Source of the DNA: Palaemon carinicauda
Taxonomy: Eukaryota; Arthropoda; Malacostraca; Decapoda; Palaemonidae
Length of the DNA stretch: 64,000 nt
NCBI RefSeq assembly: GCF_036898095.1
Contig: NC_090759.1
Span: 17,835,353 to 17,899,352, forward strand
Direction of reading: 5' to 3'
In this document: positions 11,458-21,847 of the stretch, piece by piece
How positions within the stretch are numbered: position 1 is the first letter of the stretch
How the letters are laid out: each line of letters starts with the position of its first letter
Position numbers and translations under genes: made by a program
Notes under the pieces: generated by a model
The model's input: the letters and a program-made list of their open reading frames with translations, nothing else
Databases searched by the model: none
What the model was told of the DNA's origin: nothing

Positions 11458-13060
11458 AGACAAGCGGTAAGACCACAGGATTTCATGTGCACACTGAATC
11501 TCAAGGATGCATACTTCCAGATCCCATTTCATCCATCTTCAAGGAAGTATCTAAGGATCATATTCGACAACAAGAAATGCTAGTTCAAGGTGCTACTTCC
11601 ATCTTTCCACGGCACCTCAGGTCTTTACGAGAGTGTTCGCCTTAGTGTCATTCTGGGCTCACAGGGTCGACATCCGTTTCCTAAAATATCTGAAAGACTG
11701 GCTGATCCTAGCAGACTCGGTGACAACCCTTCATCAACACCGAGACAGACTTCTGGCATTTTACCAAATTCTGGGGATCATTGTAACCCTTGAGAAGTCA
11801 TCCCTGCTTCCCTCTTAGAGACTGGTATACCTAGGTATGATCATCGACACCGATCAACAGAAAGTCTTCTTATCAGATGACAGGGTACAGAGGCTGAGGA
11901 AGGTAGTAAGACCCTTCTTTAGAGCTTCCAGCGCAGTGATAGTTGTGTCTTATAGGTCACATATCATCCCTAGCCTGTCTAGTATCCAGCGGCCACCTCA
12001 GGATCTGATCTCTCCAATGACGGCTGAAGTCCAGGTGGAATCAGACCAGCGATTTCCCGGATGTTCTAATTCCCATAGGACTAAAAGGTCAGATGGACTT
12101 GGGTGGTGGGTGGCAGACAAGAAACTCCGCAGGGGCGTTGACCTTCTTGTTCTCCCCCGTAATAGATGCTCTATTCCGATGCATCAAAAGAAGAGGAGGC
12201 GCCTATATGTTGCACCACACGGTCTGAGGCCTCTGGTCAGAGTTTGAAAGGTATTAGTATATAAATGTCCAAGAGATAAGGGCAGCTTTCCTTACCCTCC
12301 AACAGTTCCTAGCGCGTCGCTCTGTGGTGTTGACGAGCGACAACACCACAGTTGTGGCTATGTAAACAAACAAGGCGTTAGGTTTTCGCAACCCATATGC
12401 TCTCTAGCAGTAGATACGGAGATGGGCAGAAGACAACTCGGTTTCCATATCGGCCTGGTTCATTCTGGGCAAGAGGAATGTACTTGCAGACAATTTGAGC
12501 AGAGTGACTCAGATAGTGAGCTCCAAGTGCTCTTCGAATAAAGTCCCGACGTCCCTGAATTTCAGGCTCTCACTTTACTGCTTCCCAGGCTCTCTGGCAA
12601 AATGCATTCCAACAACGGTGGGTCAACATAAACGTCTACGCCTTTCCCCCATTCTGTCTGATGGGAAGAGTACTCAACAAGACCAGAGCTTCCGACAATC
12701 TCTCTCTGACTCTCATAGCTCTGCTATGGCATCACACAGAGTGGTTCCCAGACCTTCTCCAACTCCTGACAGTGCTTCCGAGAGAGCTCCCTCCACAATA
12801 CGATCTACTCAAACAACCACATGGGAACATCTTCCACAAAGCCTTAATTTCACTACGACCTCACGCCTAGAGACTATCCATCACTTCCGCACTCAGAGAG
12901 GATTTTCGCAACAAGTTGCGCGAGGGATAGCTGGACACTTTTGACGATCCTCAGCTTCAGTCTACCAGTCTAAATGGACTTTTCTGTGGTCGGTGTCTTG
13001 GAAGGGGTATCTCTTCCCTTGATGCCACAATTCCAACAATTCCTAGTGCACCTTCGTGAA
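11458..13060 (+). pseudogene. DIRS pol remnant (RT, RNase H, start of recombinase)
   Basis: DLKDAYFQIPFHP-type sequence appears as LNLKDAYFQIPFHPSSRKYL (11494-11553), followed by a stop. The catalytic box reads KYLKDWLILADS near 11685, so YLDDW has become YLKDW. RNase H-like ERQHHSCGYV-type sequence occurs near 12335-12365, out of frame. The post-RNase-H domain is recognisable near 12560-12900, including MGRVLNKTRASDNLSLTLI (12661-12717). The recombinase core-binding start (VYQSKWTF) is near 12960-12985, ending in the LDATIPTIP segment at 13020. Frames change repeatedly. Confidence 0.7.
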
Positions 13061-13085
13061 GAAACAGTTAGTTTTTTATTATGAA
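11458..13085 (+). mobile_element. DIRS copy 2, right part (RT to start of recombinase)
   Basis: DIRS sequence resumes directly after the LINE tail with the RT segment RQAVRPQDFMCTLNLKDAYF (11460-11518). It continues through RNase H and the post-RNase-H domain into the first part of the tyrosine recombinase, and stops near 13085, where AT-rich sequence leading to a DNA transposon begins. Together with 4141-6205 it probably formed one element before the LINE insertion and a deletion. Confidence 0.75.
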
Positions 13086-13117
13086 TATAATTTGGTGATT
13101 TTTTATTCACCGGAGAA

Positions 13118-15231
13118 GGGGTAAGAAAAAATCATGTAGAGGGGAAAGAAAATCATTATTTTACTAAAAAAACAATTTGTACAATTTCTATCAAGAACAT
13201 AACTGATACAGTATATGATATATTGTGCATCACCAATTAAAAACCATTATTCTTAAGTTTTCTCAATGTAAAGAAAAGACCAAATGTACACTCATTCGTG
13301 TTACATAATCCAAAAATTGCCTGCTAATTTCTCTCCTCATAAAAACAAATTCAATCAATTATTGCCTGGAATTAATTAGAGCAAAAATCATTGGTATATT
13401 TCATATTTGTTCATAAAAAGTAAGAATTTATTCATTGGCATGTGTTATTAATATATGAATTTTCCTTTACATTATTTTCAATGACCTTCAGACTAGCATA
13501 TGCCATTTCATCTGGAAATCTCATTATGTTTCTCATTACCACGGGCACTTCTGGTCCATAGAATATGTATTCTGTATCCACGATGGCAATGTCTTTGTCC
13601 TTGATCCTTTCAATCCATGTTCACTTCTTTGGGTCACTAGAAAGACTTTTTCCGAAGACGGTCGATTTCTACTTGCGCCACTGGACCATTATCATTATCA
13701 GGAAAAGTTTTTGTAATCTTGCCCCAGTAGTAAACTGTACGTGATTCAGCATAATACACTGTGTGATATTTTCCAGAGTCATCTGTAATTACAGGAGGGT
13801 CTGTTGGAAGCATTAGTGTCTGTACATCATCTTCAAATTCTATATCACTTTTATCTGTATTTAAAATAAAACTGATATCATCAGCAGAATCACTTTCCAT
13901 TTCTTCCATCTCTTCAGTTGTGGTATCGGATAGTGGCTCAGGTTCTTTCTTTTTCTTTCTTGGCACTCTGTTAAGCTTTCTTTTCTTCAGTGTGTCATGC
14001 TCTGTCATTTTCTTGTTACATTCTTTTTGAGTTATGGTTTGGCTGTGCATACTAATTTTTCTTCTTGTAATTTGTGGTGTTCCACTTCTTCCTCTACTGT
14101 GCAAAACTTCTAAAGTAGTTTCTCTCTTTTCAACCAAAAGAATGTTGAACTTCATTCCTGCAAGAGCCCTGGCCTGTACTTCAGCAACAAGCGTCCTCCA
14201 TCTTAAATGCTTAGCATACAGAGCACCTCGTTTCTCAATATCTGGCTTTACATCATCTTGTAGTTCAGTCTTGTTTCCAGTGACAGACTCATCCCAATGA
14301 CTACAGCCAGGTAATGCCTGTTCCTACAGAGATGTAAGTGCTTCATTTGAGATCTCCCTCTCCACTTCAGATTCAGGAGCTGGCGAAGTGGGATCTTCTG
14401 TCATTGTGGCAGCACAAGACTGTGCGAGACTATCTTGATTTTCTGATGGAGATGACTGTGCTTCTCTATTCTCTCTCTTTTCATGAGTTGTATCATCACA
14501 TAGTACAGGATTATTTTCAGCATCCCTGGGGCTACCTCTTTCAACCCACCTTTTGTACATTTTCATTTTCAAAGGACAAAGACGATCACTCTGGTACTTT
14601 TCTGGGTTTTGTGGATATACACCCATTGCATAAAATCCTGCTTTTATGTTCTCCTGGGAAAGTCCCTTTTGCCAAACTTGACCCAACATATTCACAAAGG
14701 CTCTCTTTTGCAATGGTGCTCGTGCTCCTGTTTGATGCACATAGCACATCAATGCTGTATCATAGTAAGATTTTAATGGGCCAAAGCAAGCAACATCTAA
14801 TGGCTGTAACAGATCTGTACAATGAGCAGGTAGTTTAATAATGGAAATATTCTCTTGAATTACTGTTGCTACTGATGTATGACTAAGATGGCCATCCAGT
14901 ATCAGTAGAATAGGATGGGGGAGGGCCCTACAGAAGGACTAGGAGAGTCTTGCTGACTTTTTCTTACCCCAACCTGAGCTTCTCCATTCTCTGGGGGACG
15001 ACAAAATCAAAGTTTACACGCCACTATAAAGTGTTGCAAAACTTTTTCCCACTTTTTCCAGACTTTTGTGCATAGTAAGTACATATATAAGATGAATATT
15101 ATAAAATATATATGGCATCAACTGTACAAAAGAATACCATATATATGGGGCAAAACCACAACGAATGCTTTGACACAGCACTAGTAATGGAATGATTTGT
15201 TCTTACCCCACTCCTAGATTTTTTCTTCCCC
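13118..15231 (-). mobile_element. DNA transposon with DDE_1 (pogo/jerky-type) transposase, internally rearranged
   Basis: Inverted ends about 40 bp long are visible: the left (13118-13157) reads GGGGTAAGAAAAAATC then GGGGAAAGAAAATCATT, and the right (15191-15231, reverse complement) reads GGGGAAGAAAAAATCTAGG then GGGGTAAGAACAAATCATT. Each end contains two copies of GGGG(T)AAGAA.AAATC. A further copy of the word, TTTTTCTTACCCC, lies at 14957-14969. The transposase frame lies between on the minus strand and lacks its N-terminal half. No target duplication could be identified, partly because a DIRS begins at 15244. Confidence 0.6.
13432..14938 (-). pseudogene. pogo/jerky-type DDE_1 transposase, C-terminal half, broken
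   Basis: On the minus strand from 14938 the frame gives ALPHPILLILDGHLSHTS, then KLPAHCTDLLQPLDVACFGP. These are the second and third catalytic aspartates of the DDE_1 transposase family, 33 residues apart. QENIKAGFYAMGVYPQNPEK follows (near 14640), typical of the C-terminal domain of pogo/jerky proteins, then a long acidic tail with a KKRK-type basic patch near 13990. One in-frame TAG at 14324-14326 separates two long open segments in the same frame (14752-14324 and 14155-13637). A frameshift near 13640 leads into the last segment (RIKDKDIAIVDTEYIFYGP), ending at 13432. The first aspartate and the DNA-binding N-terminus are absent. An alternative is that 14938 is a splice acceptor (CTCTCCTAG) with earlier exons lost. 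Confidence 0.8.
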
Positions 15232-15243
15232 ATTTTACTATAT

Positions 15244-15418
15244 ATTTTTCAATATTAAACTTACCCGATAATCATGTAGCTGTCAACTCCGTTGCCCGAC
15301 AGAATTCTACGGAAGGGATACGCCAGCGATCGCTATACAAGAGGGGGGTGTACTCACAAGCGCCACCTGTGGCCAGGTACTGCAGTACTTCTTGTTGACA
15401 CCACTTCAATTTTTCCTC
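15244..15418. repeat. Left inverted terminal repeat of the 15-22 kb DIRS
   Basis: Matches the reverse complement of 21848-22046. Shared words include ACTTACCCGATAATCATG, GCCAGCGATCGCTATACA and TGCAGTACTTCTTGTTGACA. The two copies are almost identical over about 165 bp; only the outermost bases differ, as usual for DIRS. Confidence 0.95.
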
Positions 15419-16688
15419 TGTCGTGCTTCCGGCAAGACGTTCATGGATACGCTTATAATTTTGGAGTCTTGTTCACGGTTTTTGGTGAAGTATTGCTCTA
15501 AGATTTCAGCTTTCGCTATTCAGGAAGTTTTATTATTAGCTTAGCTAACTTTTGGAATTAATTTGATTAATTATGGTGACGAAGAGAGTATGAACTCTCT
15601 TTCACCTTTAAATGGCCGACCCTTCCCTTAGACGGAAGTGTTGGTGTCTAAGAGAGTATAGACTCTCTTTCTTAATTTTGCTTAACAAAAGTTATAGATT
15701 TATTTTATATCTCTCCGCCTTTTATAGGCCTCTTCGATTAACTTCCTTTTATTATAAACTTATTAAAATTAATTTTTATATTTGTTTATATTCGACCTTT
15801 CCTAATAGTAGGCGGTCTTTTCTTGGTACCGAAGTTAATTAACATTGAGCCCGTCATTTCGGTTTTACCTGTTAACATATTTTGCTATTTTAATGTTTTT
15901 GAAAGAATTTCTTTGATAGTCTCGTACTGTTTTCAAAGTTGAACTAACGTTTTGTTTTGTCTCTGCAGTTGTTGACGTTCAGAACGTTCAACTTGCGCTC
16001 TTTCGTTACGATAGAGAGAGAATTTTCACGGTGTCACGTTGCAGTAAGAGTAACCGTGTCTAGCGTTTTGTTCATTCTTTCTTAACTTAATGGTTTTAAT
16101 TCTAATAAAGGAACTTTTCATTTTGGGAAATATTTTCCTTTAACAATAATATGTTTTAACGATATATAGGATTGGGCTCTTCTCTCAGGTTCTAAGTCAA
16201 GAGAGAGAGAGAGAGAGAGAGATAGAGACGGAGGGAGAAAGAGGAGGATAAACGTTTCGTTCAAGCGAATAACGTTGTTATCGTTTTTGCTCTTCTCCCT
16301 AGTCTCTTTAGGGGAAGAAGGTAAACGTTTCTAGAGTTTTTTTCTTGTTCTCAAGCTTAATGCGGTGAGAGATTTTAAACGTAGTTTATTTGATCTAGTG
16401 TTTAGTCTCTTTCCAGCCACTGAATTATTTATCTTTCATTAGATTTTTCTGTTACATTGTAATTCTGTTTTCGCAATTACTAACTTTTGAGAAAGGATAG
16501 AATTGCGTGTTTCAGGTACAAACCACTTAAAGTTTCGAGTTCAGTGAAATAAGTGCAAACAGAAAATCAAAAGTGATAAGTGATTAGCGCAAAGTGTGTC
16601 AGTGTTGTGCGTGAGGGTACTTCTGTGCGTGCCAGTCGTCCTCCCAGTCCGGGACCTCTTGCAAGCTCCCAAGCCCAGGGGAGAAGCA
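15419..16688 (+). other. DIRS 5' leader, non-coding
   Basis: A 1.27 kb AT-rich stretch between the left ITR and the first gag ATG. It holds two similar short hairpins, AAGAGAGTAT..ACTCTCTTT at 15582-15602 and 15648-15670, and an interrupted (GA)n run at 16200-16225. No coding frame is convincing. It may hold the promoter and transcript leader, but no core motif could be assigned. Confidence 0.5.
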
Positions 16689-17815
16689 ATGTCGAAGGGC
16701 AAAAGGGTTCGGCAGGCCTTGATCGGCGCACAGAAGTATCCTCGGTGGTTGCGGGCGTGTCTTACAGAGACCGTCACTCCCACCCGCAGACGATTGAGCC
16801 CTTATTTTGCTCGTCTGCAGAAGAAATTTCGGGGAGAAAACGCTGGTCTCAGGTCTCAAGACCTCTTAAACGTAAAGTCCAGACCTATGCCAGACGTACG
16901 AAGTTAGAGTTCAACAACCCGGATGCAGTCATTGGGTTAGCTCTGACTCTCCTCAGTCATCAGGTGACTGCACACCTCCTAAGAGAGGTAAGGCGATGCC
17001 TCAACAGACCTCATCTTCTATTAAGGCTTTGCCTCAACAGACCTTATCGTCTGTTGATCCCAAGACGACTTTGCTGCAGTCCATGCAGTCGCAGCTTGCG
17101 GTCTTAATGCGTGAGTTTCAGGCTGAGAAGGTTACACCTCCTCCTGCGAACGCTCCGCCTCTCCGCAGTCCAGTCTGCCAGGCGTACGAAGTTGAGGTTC
17201 CTCAGGCTACCTTACCGCGTTCTGAGTTGCCAGTTACCAGCGGTGTGCAGCAACCTCCGCCTCCTCCTGCGAGAGCTCCGCCTCACCGCAGTCCAGTCTG
17301 CCAGGCGTACGAAGTTGAGGTTCCTCAGGCTACCTTACCGCGTTCTGAGTTGCCAGTTACCAGCGTTGTGCAGCAACCTTAACCTTCCTTAAGGCAACCT
17401 CAGCAATGGGAGCAGGAGTCTTATGCCTTACTTCCTCCGCTTCCGCTTGCGGTTCCACCAGCGAGGCAACAATCTCTTGAGGTACGACAACCTCTTCCAT
17501 CAATGAGGCAGCCACCTCAGCACTCGCTGCAGCGACCTAAACCCTCCTCAAGGCAAGAGTCTCAACTCCTTAGGCTAGCACCTCAGGAACCTCAACTCGC
17601 GAGACAAGAACTGCGTTCTGCGCAGCCGCTACCTCAACTCTCGCAGCTCACACCTCAGGAACCTTAACTCGTTCCTCAGGAACCTGCTACTGCGCATCCG
17701 CAACCCTTACAGCAAGCGCAACTCTTGAGGCAGCAACCTCATGCTATGAGTCAGCCACCTCAACGCATGCATCTGCCTTTTTTTCCTCAACTTGAGCTTC
17801 TTCCCATTCAACTTG
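16689..17815 (+). pseudogene. DIRS gag, proline/glutamine-rich, broken
   Basis: ATG at 16689 opens a basic N-terminus (MSKGKRVRQALIGAQKYPRW). A frameshift is needed near 16870 to pass into the middle part, whose frame from 16996 (MPQQTSSSIKALPQQT) runs to a TAA at 17380-17382. The middle contains two direct repeats of 41 residues with PVCQAYEVEVPQATLPR. Beyond 17382 the DNA keeps a Q/P/L-rich coding bias to about 17815, where unrelated AT-rich sequence enters. The family role is capsid-like packaging of element RNA; that is inferred from position. Confidence 0.6.
17140..17380. repeat. Two tandem 123-bp repeats in DIRS gag
   Basis: The unit starts CCTCCTGCGA at 17140 and again at 17263, so the period is 123 bp (41 codons, frame kept). 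A diverged third trace (CAGACGTACGAAGTTAGAG) is at 16891-16909. Confidence 0.9.
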
Positions 17816-17819
17816 GGAA

Positions 17820-18290
17820 TAACAAATGACAATAATAACACCTCATTACTTTCATAACTTGCATTTGTAATCATATACATGTATGCCTACACAAACATTA
17901 TGATAATGGAGGTTATTTGTATTACTTATATAAAAATATATATGTATTCCTTGCAATATATTTTTAACAAATCGCAAAATATGGCAAAAATATCTTCTAA
18001 ACAAATGAATCATGAGTTATGAATGTAAGGTAATATTATGTTGATATTAAACCCCATGCAAGCATGCATGAAGTATGCAGTGTTGCCAACAGGGCGAGTT
18101 TCCCTTTCCTGAGGTGAAGTAGATTATAGTACATTTAGTGTAGCTTAATTCTACGATTATCATGCCGGCTATCAAATTCATCAACAAAACAGTCTAAATC
18201 AATTCCCTCGGCACGTGCACTTTCAATGGACGGTAATGCGATATTACTCACTCTAGCACTGGTCATGGAATTTCTGAGAAATGTTACACG
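17820..18290 (-). mobile_element. hAT-type transposon fragment inside DIRS gag
   Basis: An AT-rich block interrupts the GC-richer gag and encodes the end of a hAT-family transposase on the minus strand (18135-18290). Its left part (17820-18134) would be the 3' non-coding region. No terminal repeat or 8-bp duplication could be identified, so the borders are approximate. Confidence 0.55.
18135..18290 (-). pseudogene. hAT transposase C-terminal dimerisation segment
   Basis: The minus-strand frame reads NSMTSARVSNIALPSIESAR then EGIDLDCFVDEFDSRHDN and a basic end before TAA (18135-18137). The pattern LS-N-IALLSIE..A..ID.D..VD.F is the typical end of the hAT dimerisation domain in ZMYM/ZBED-like transposases. 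About 50 codons remain; everything upstream is missing. Confidence 0.7.
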
Positions 18291-18314
18291 CCATGCAACA
18301 CGCTCTGCTTACCT

Positions 18315-18394
18315 TACAGCATGCTCTACATACAGCATGCTCTGCATACAGCATGCTCTGCATACAGCATGCTCTGCATACAACATGCTCTGCA
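18315..18394. repeat. Five tandem 16-bp repeats
   Basis: The unit TACAGCATGCTCTGCA repeats five times with one change each in the first and fifth. The 16-bp period shifts the frame at every unit, so it does not encode a constant peptide repeat. Confidence 0.95.
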
Positions 18395-18884
18395 TACCTT
18401 ACCGCATGCTTCTCAGTCACACATCTTTGGTTGTTGCCAACTCACTAGACTGTCAAGCAGTTTCATAACGTTGCCTTCTAGTCTGCTGCTTTTGCACCAG
18501 TGAAACCCTCACTGAGAGAACTTAGCTTTTCTCGGATATGGTCCCTGTAGATGAGAAAGTGCTTTTCTCCCTCCTTCTGATATTCCCTTGAGGACTCTGT
18601 CATTTGGAGAGGAGCCTTTAGCTGCGTAGCCTCCTATGGACTTTTATTTAAGCATAACATGCTCCCAGGGAAGGTAATGGTTCCACTTCAGTCGCTAACC
18701 CCGTCTGTTACCACACCTGCTCCCATAGACCTTGAGCTGTGTTGCAAGACATGCAGTCCAAGCTTAGTCCTTGTTAGAGGATTTTTTTTTGTTTACGGAG
18801 TCAGTGTGTCACTGGGAAGACGTTCAACAACCAGCAGAAGTGACTTGTTGTGACGCAGTGCGGCAACCTCAGCAACCCGATAGG
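18395..18884 (+). other. Decayed gag/pol junction of the DIRS, no frame
   Basis: Between the 16-bp repeats and the RT remnant the DNA has coding-like composition but frequent stops. A deletion here removed most of the RT. Nothing more specific can be supported. Confidence 0.4.
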
Positions 18885-19262
18885 AGTTGTCTGTACGACC
18901 CAGACAGTCTAGACAGCTTCGGGTTGTCACTGTACTTCCTCGCTTCCCCATGGTTGACAGTTCACAGACTGTGCAGCAGTACCATGATCTTGTGTCCGGC
19001 TCCGTCAGACGACTGGCTTTTAAGAGCTCCCACAAGTCGTCACTGTCTGGAGATTCTCAGATGGACTATGGATCTGACCAAGGAACTGGGCCTCCTGGTC
19101 AATTTTGAGGAGTCTCAGCTCGTCCCATCCCAGACCATTGTCTCCCTGGGTATGGATCTTCAGAGTCGAGCTTTTCGGGCTTTTCCGTCGGCCCCAAGGA
19201 TCTTCCAAGCCCTAGAATGCATCCAGAGCATGCTGAGAAGGAACCGATGCTCAGTCAGGTAG
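18885..19262 (+). pseudogene. DIRS RT C-terminal remnant
   Basis: The frame gives APSDDWLLRAPTSRHCLEIL (near 18990-19050), where sister copies have YLDDWL, then ELGLLVNFEESQLVPSQTIV and SLGMDLQSRAFRAFP (19083-19190). The RT fingers and palm (WRPVI, DLKDAYF) are gone. The catalytic DD pair survives, but the preceding tyrosine-leucine is replaced by PS. Confidence 0.7.
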
Positions 19263-19459
19263 TGGATGAGTCTAACAGGGACACTTTCATCGCTGGCCCT
19301 GTTCATCGTGTTAGGGAGACTCCACCTCCCCCCCTTCAGTATCATCTAGCTGCTCACTGGATAAAGGACATGACGCTAGAGACGGTCTCAGTTCCTGTTT
19401 CCGAAGAGAGGAGGTCTTCTCTCGCGTGGTGTAAGAACAGCTTTCTTCTCAAGGAAGTC

Positions 19460-20155
19460 TATCTTTGGCTGTTCAGAAACCCGACCGCCTTCTCCTCTCG
19501 GACGCATCAGACACGGGCTGGGGTGCGACTTTGGACGGACAGGAATGCTCGGGAACATGGAATCAGGAACAAAGGACACTTCACATCAATTGCAAGGAGT
19601 TGTTGGCGGTTCTTCTGGCCTTGATAAACTTCAAGTCCCTCCAGCTTAACAAAGTGGTGGAGGTGGACTCTGACAACACCACAGCCCTGGCTTACATCTT
19701 CAAGCAGGGAGGGACTCTTTCGTGAAGTTGTTCTAGATCGCAAGGGACCTCCTCATCTGGTCTAAAGATCGAAAGCTCACGCTGGTAACGAGGTTCATTC
19801 AGGGCGGTATGAATGTCATGGCAGATCACCTCAGCCGGAAGGGTCAGGTCATCCCCACAGAGTGGACCCTTCACAAGAATGTTTGCAGCAGACTTTGGGC
19901 CCTGTGGGGTCAGCCAACCATAGATCTGTTCACTACCTCGATAACCTAGAGACTCCTGTTGTATTGTTCTCCGATTCCAGACCCAGCAGCAGTTCACGTG
20001 GATGCTTTTCTGCTGGATTGGTTCCATCTCGACCTGTATGCATTCCCGCCGTTCAAGATTGTCAACAGGGTACTTCAGAAGTTCTCCTCTCGCAAAGGGA
20101 CACGGCTGACGTTGGTTGGCTCCGCTCTGGCCCGCGAGAGAATGGTTCTTAGAGG
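19460..20155 (+). pseudogene. DIRS RNase H and post-RNase-H domain
   Basis: RNase H motifs are in frame at 19465-19725: LLLSDASDTGWGATLDG (first Asp), a Glu in HINCKELLAVLLAL, and VDSDNTTALAYIFKQGG (Asp). A frameshift follows at ~19725. VMADHLSRKGQVIPTEWTLH (19812-19871) leads into the post-RNase-H domain seen in DIRS pol, with IDLFTTS, then SPIPDPAAVHVDAFLLDW and DLYAFPPFKIVNRVL (19960-20080). I do not assign an enzymatic activity to that last domain. Confidence 0.75.
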
Positions 20156-21330
20156 TACTGCAATGGCTGGTCGACATTCCCAGGACTCTTCCTCTAGGAG
20201 TGAACCTTCTACGTCTACCTCACGTAAAGAAGGTACACCCAAACCTCCACGCTCTTCGTCTGACTGCCTTCAGACTTTCGAAAGACTCTCAAGAGCTAGG
20301 GGCTTTTCGAAGGAGGCAGCCAGAGCGATTGCCAAAGCAAGGAGAACATCCACTCTCAGAATCTATCAGTCTCAAGGGGAAGTCTTCCGTAGCTGGTACA
20401 AGACCAATGCAGTTTCCTCAACCAGTACCACTGTAACCCAGATTGCTGACTTCCTGTTATATCTAAGGAAAGTAAGATCCCTTTCAGCTCCTACGATCAA
20501 GGGTTACAGAAGTATGTTGGCAGCGGTTTTCCGCCACAGAGGCTTGGATCTTTCCACCAACAAAGATCTACAGGACCTCCCTAGGTCTTTTGAGACCTCA
20601 AAGGAACGTCGGTTGTCCACTCCAGGCTGGAATCTAGACGTGGTCCTAAGGTTCCTTATGTCATCAAGATTTGAACCTCTCCAATCAGCCTCTTTTTAGG
20701 ACCTCACATTAAAAACTCTTTTCCTCGTGTGCTTGACAACAGCTAAAAGAGTAAGTGAGATCCACACCTTCAGCAGGATCATTGTTTTCACATCTGAAAC
20801 GGCTACATGTTCCTTGCAGCTCGGTTTTTGCTAAACGAGCTTCCTTCACGTCCTTGGCCTAAGTCGTTCGAGATCCCAAGCCTGTCCAACTTGGTGGGGA
20901 ATGAACTGGAGAGAGTACTTTGCCCAGTTAGAGCTCTTAGGTACTATCTAAAAAGGTCTTAACCTTTACGAGGACAATCAGAAGCCTTATGGTGTGCTAT
21001 CAAGAAACCTTCTTTTCCAAGTTCTAAGAACTCAGTTTCTTACTATTCAGGCTTCTGATTAGAGAAGCACATTCTCATCTGAAGGAAGAAGACCTTGCTT
21101 TGCTGAAGGTAAGGACACATGAAGTGAGAGCTGTGGCTACTTCAGTGGCCTTCAAACAGAGCCATTCTCTGCAGAGTGTTATGGATGCAACCTATTGGAG
21201 AAGCAAGTCAGTGTTCGCATCATTCTATCTCAAAGATGTCCAGTCTCTTTACGAGTACTGCTACACCCTGGGACCATTCGTAGCAACGAATGCAGTAGTA
21301 GGCGAGGGCTCAGCCACTACATTCCCATAA
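20156..21330 (+). pseudogene. DIRS tyrosine recombinase, broken
   Basis: The open N-terminal half (to 20699) has a core-binding domain: SRARGFSKEAARAIAKARR, YQSQGEVFRSWYK, IADFLLYLRKVRSLSAPTIK. After the stop at 20697-20699 the catalytic half continues with several shifts: TAKRVSEIHTFS near 20735, then HEVRAVATSVAFKQSHSLQS (21118-21177, the H-x-x-R box) and SVFASFYLKDVQSLYEYC (21210-21263, with the Tyr nucleophile in FYLKDV). Function in the family is integration of circular cDNA. Confidence 0.85.
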
Positions 21331-21715
21331 TCCCATAACCTTTTAACCTTTCTCTTGAATACTTTTTATGGGTTGTACGGTCGGCTAAGAAGCCTTCCAC
21401 ATCCTTGTTGATTTGGCGGGTGGTCAATTCTTTCTTGAGAAGCGCCGAGGTTAAAGGTTGTGATGAGGTCCTTTAGTATGGGTTGCAGCCCTTGATACTT
21501 CAGCACCTTAGAGTTGTTCAGCCTCCTAAGAGGAACGCTGCGCTCAGTAAGGAAGACGAACTTATTTAAGGCAGAGTAATGGCTCAAGTCGACTTCCTTA
21601 CCAGGTACTTGTAATTTCATTGTTATTTTGAATAACTGATAATATGAAATACGGGATACTTAGCTTCTTGATATACATGTACACTGGTTTTCACCCACCT
21701 CCCTGGGTGTGAATC
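21331..21715. other. DIRS 3' non-coding stretch before the ICR
   Basis: GC-moderate sequence between the recombinase end and the ICR. No gene is supported. Confidence 0.5.
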
Positions 21716-21805
21716 AGCTACATGATTATCGGGTAAGTTTAATATTGAAAAATGTTATTTTCATTAGTAAAATAAATTTTTGTATATACTTACCCGATAA
21801 TCATG
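21716..21805. repeat. DIRS internal complementary region (ICR)
   Basis: 21716-21754 (ACATGATTATCGGGTAAGTT, then AATATTGAAAAAT) is the complement of the left outer end at 15244-15282. From about 21748 to 21805 it is the complement of the right outer end at 21987-22046 (ATTAGTAAAATAAATTTTTG and TATACTTACCCGATAATCAT). The two halves overlap at AAAAATG. In DIRS elements the ICR templates the joining of both ends during replication. Confidence 0.92.
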
Positions 21806-21847
21806 ATTTAATTGACCCACCCTTCCTCCCCATAGAACCAGTGGACC

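Noticed and set aside
18315..18394. Short regular repeats considered as a CRISPR array
   Set aside because: Units are directly adjacent without spacers, and the host is a eukaryote; it is a 16-bp minisatellite.
19860..20155. A methyltransferase domain in the post-RNase-H region, as described for some DIRS
   Set aside because: No catalytic motif of a DNA methyltransferase could be seen, so the domain is left without an activity.
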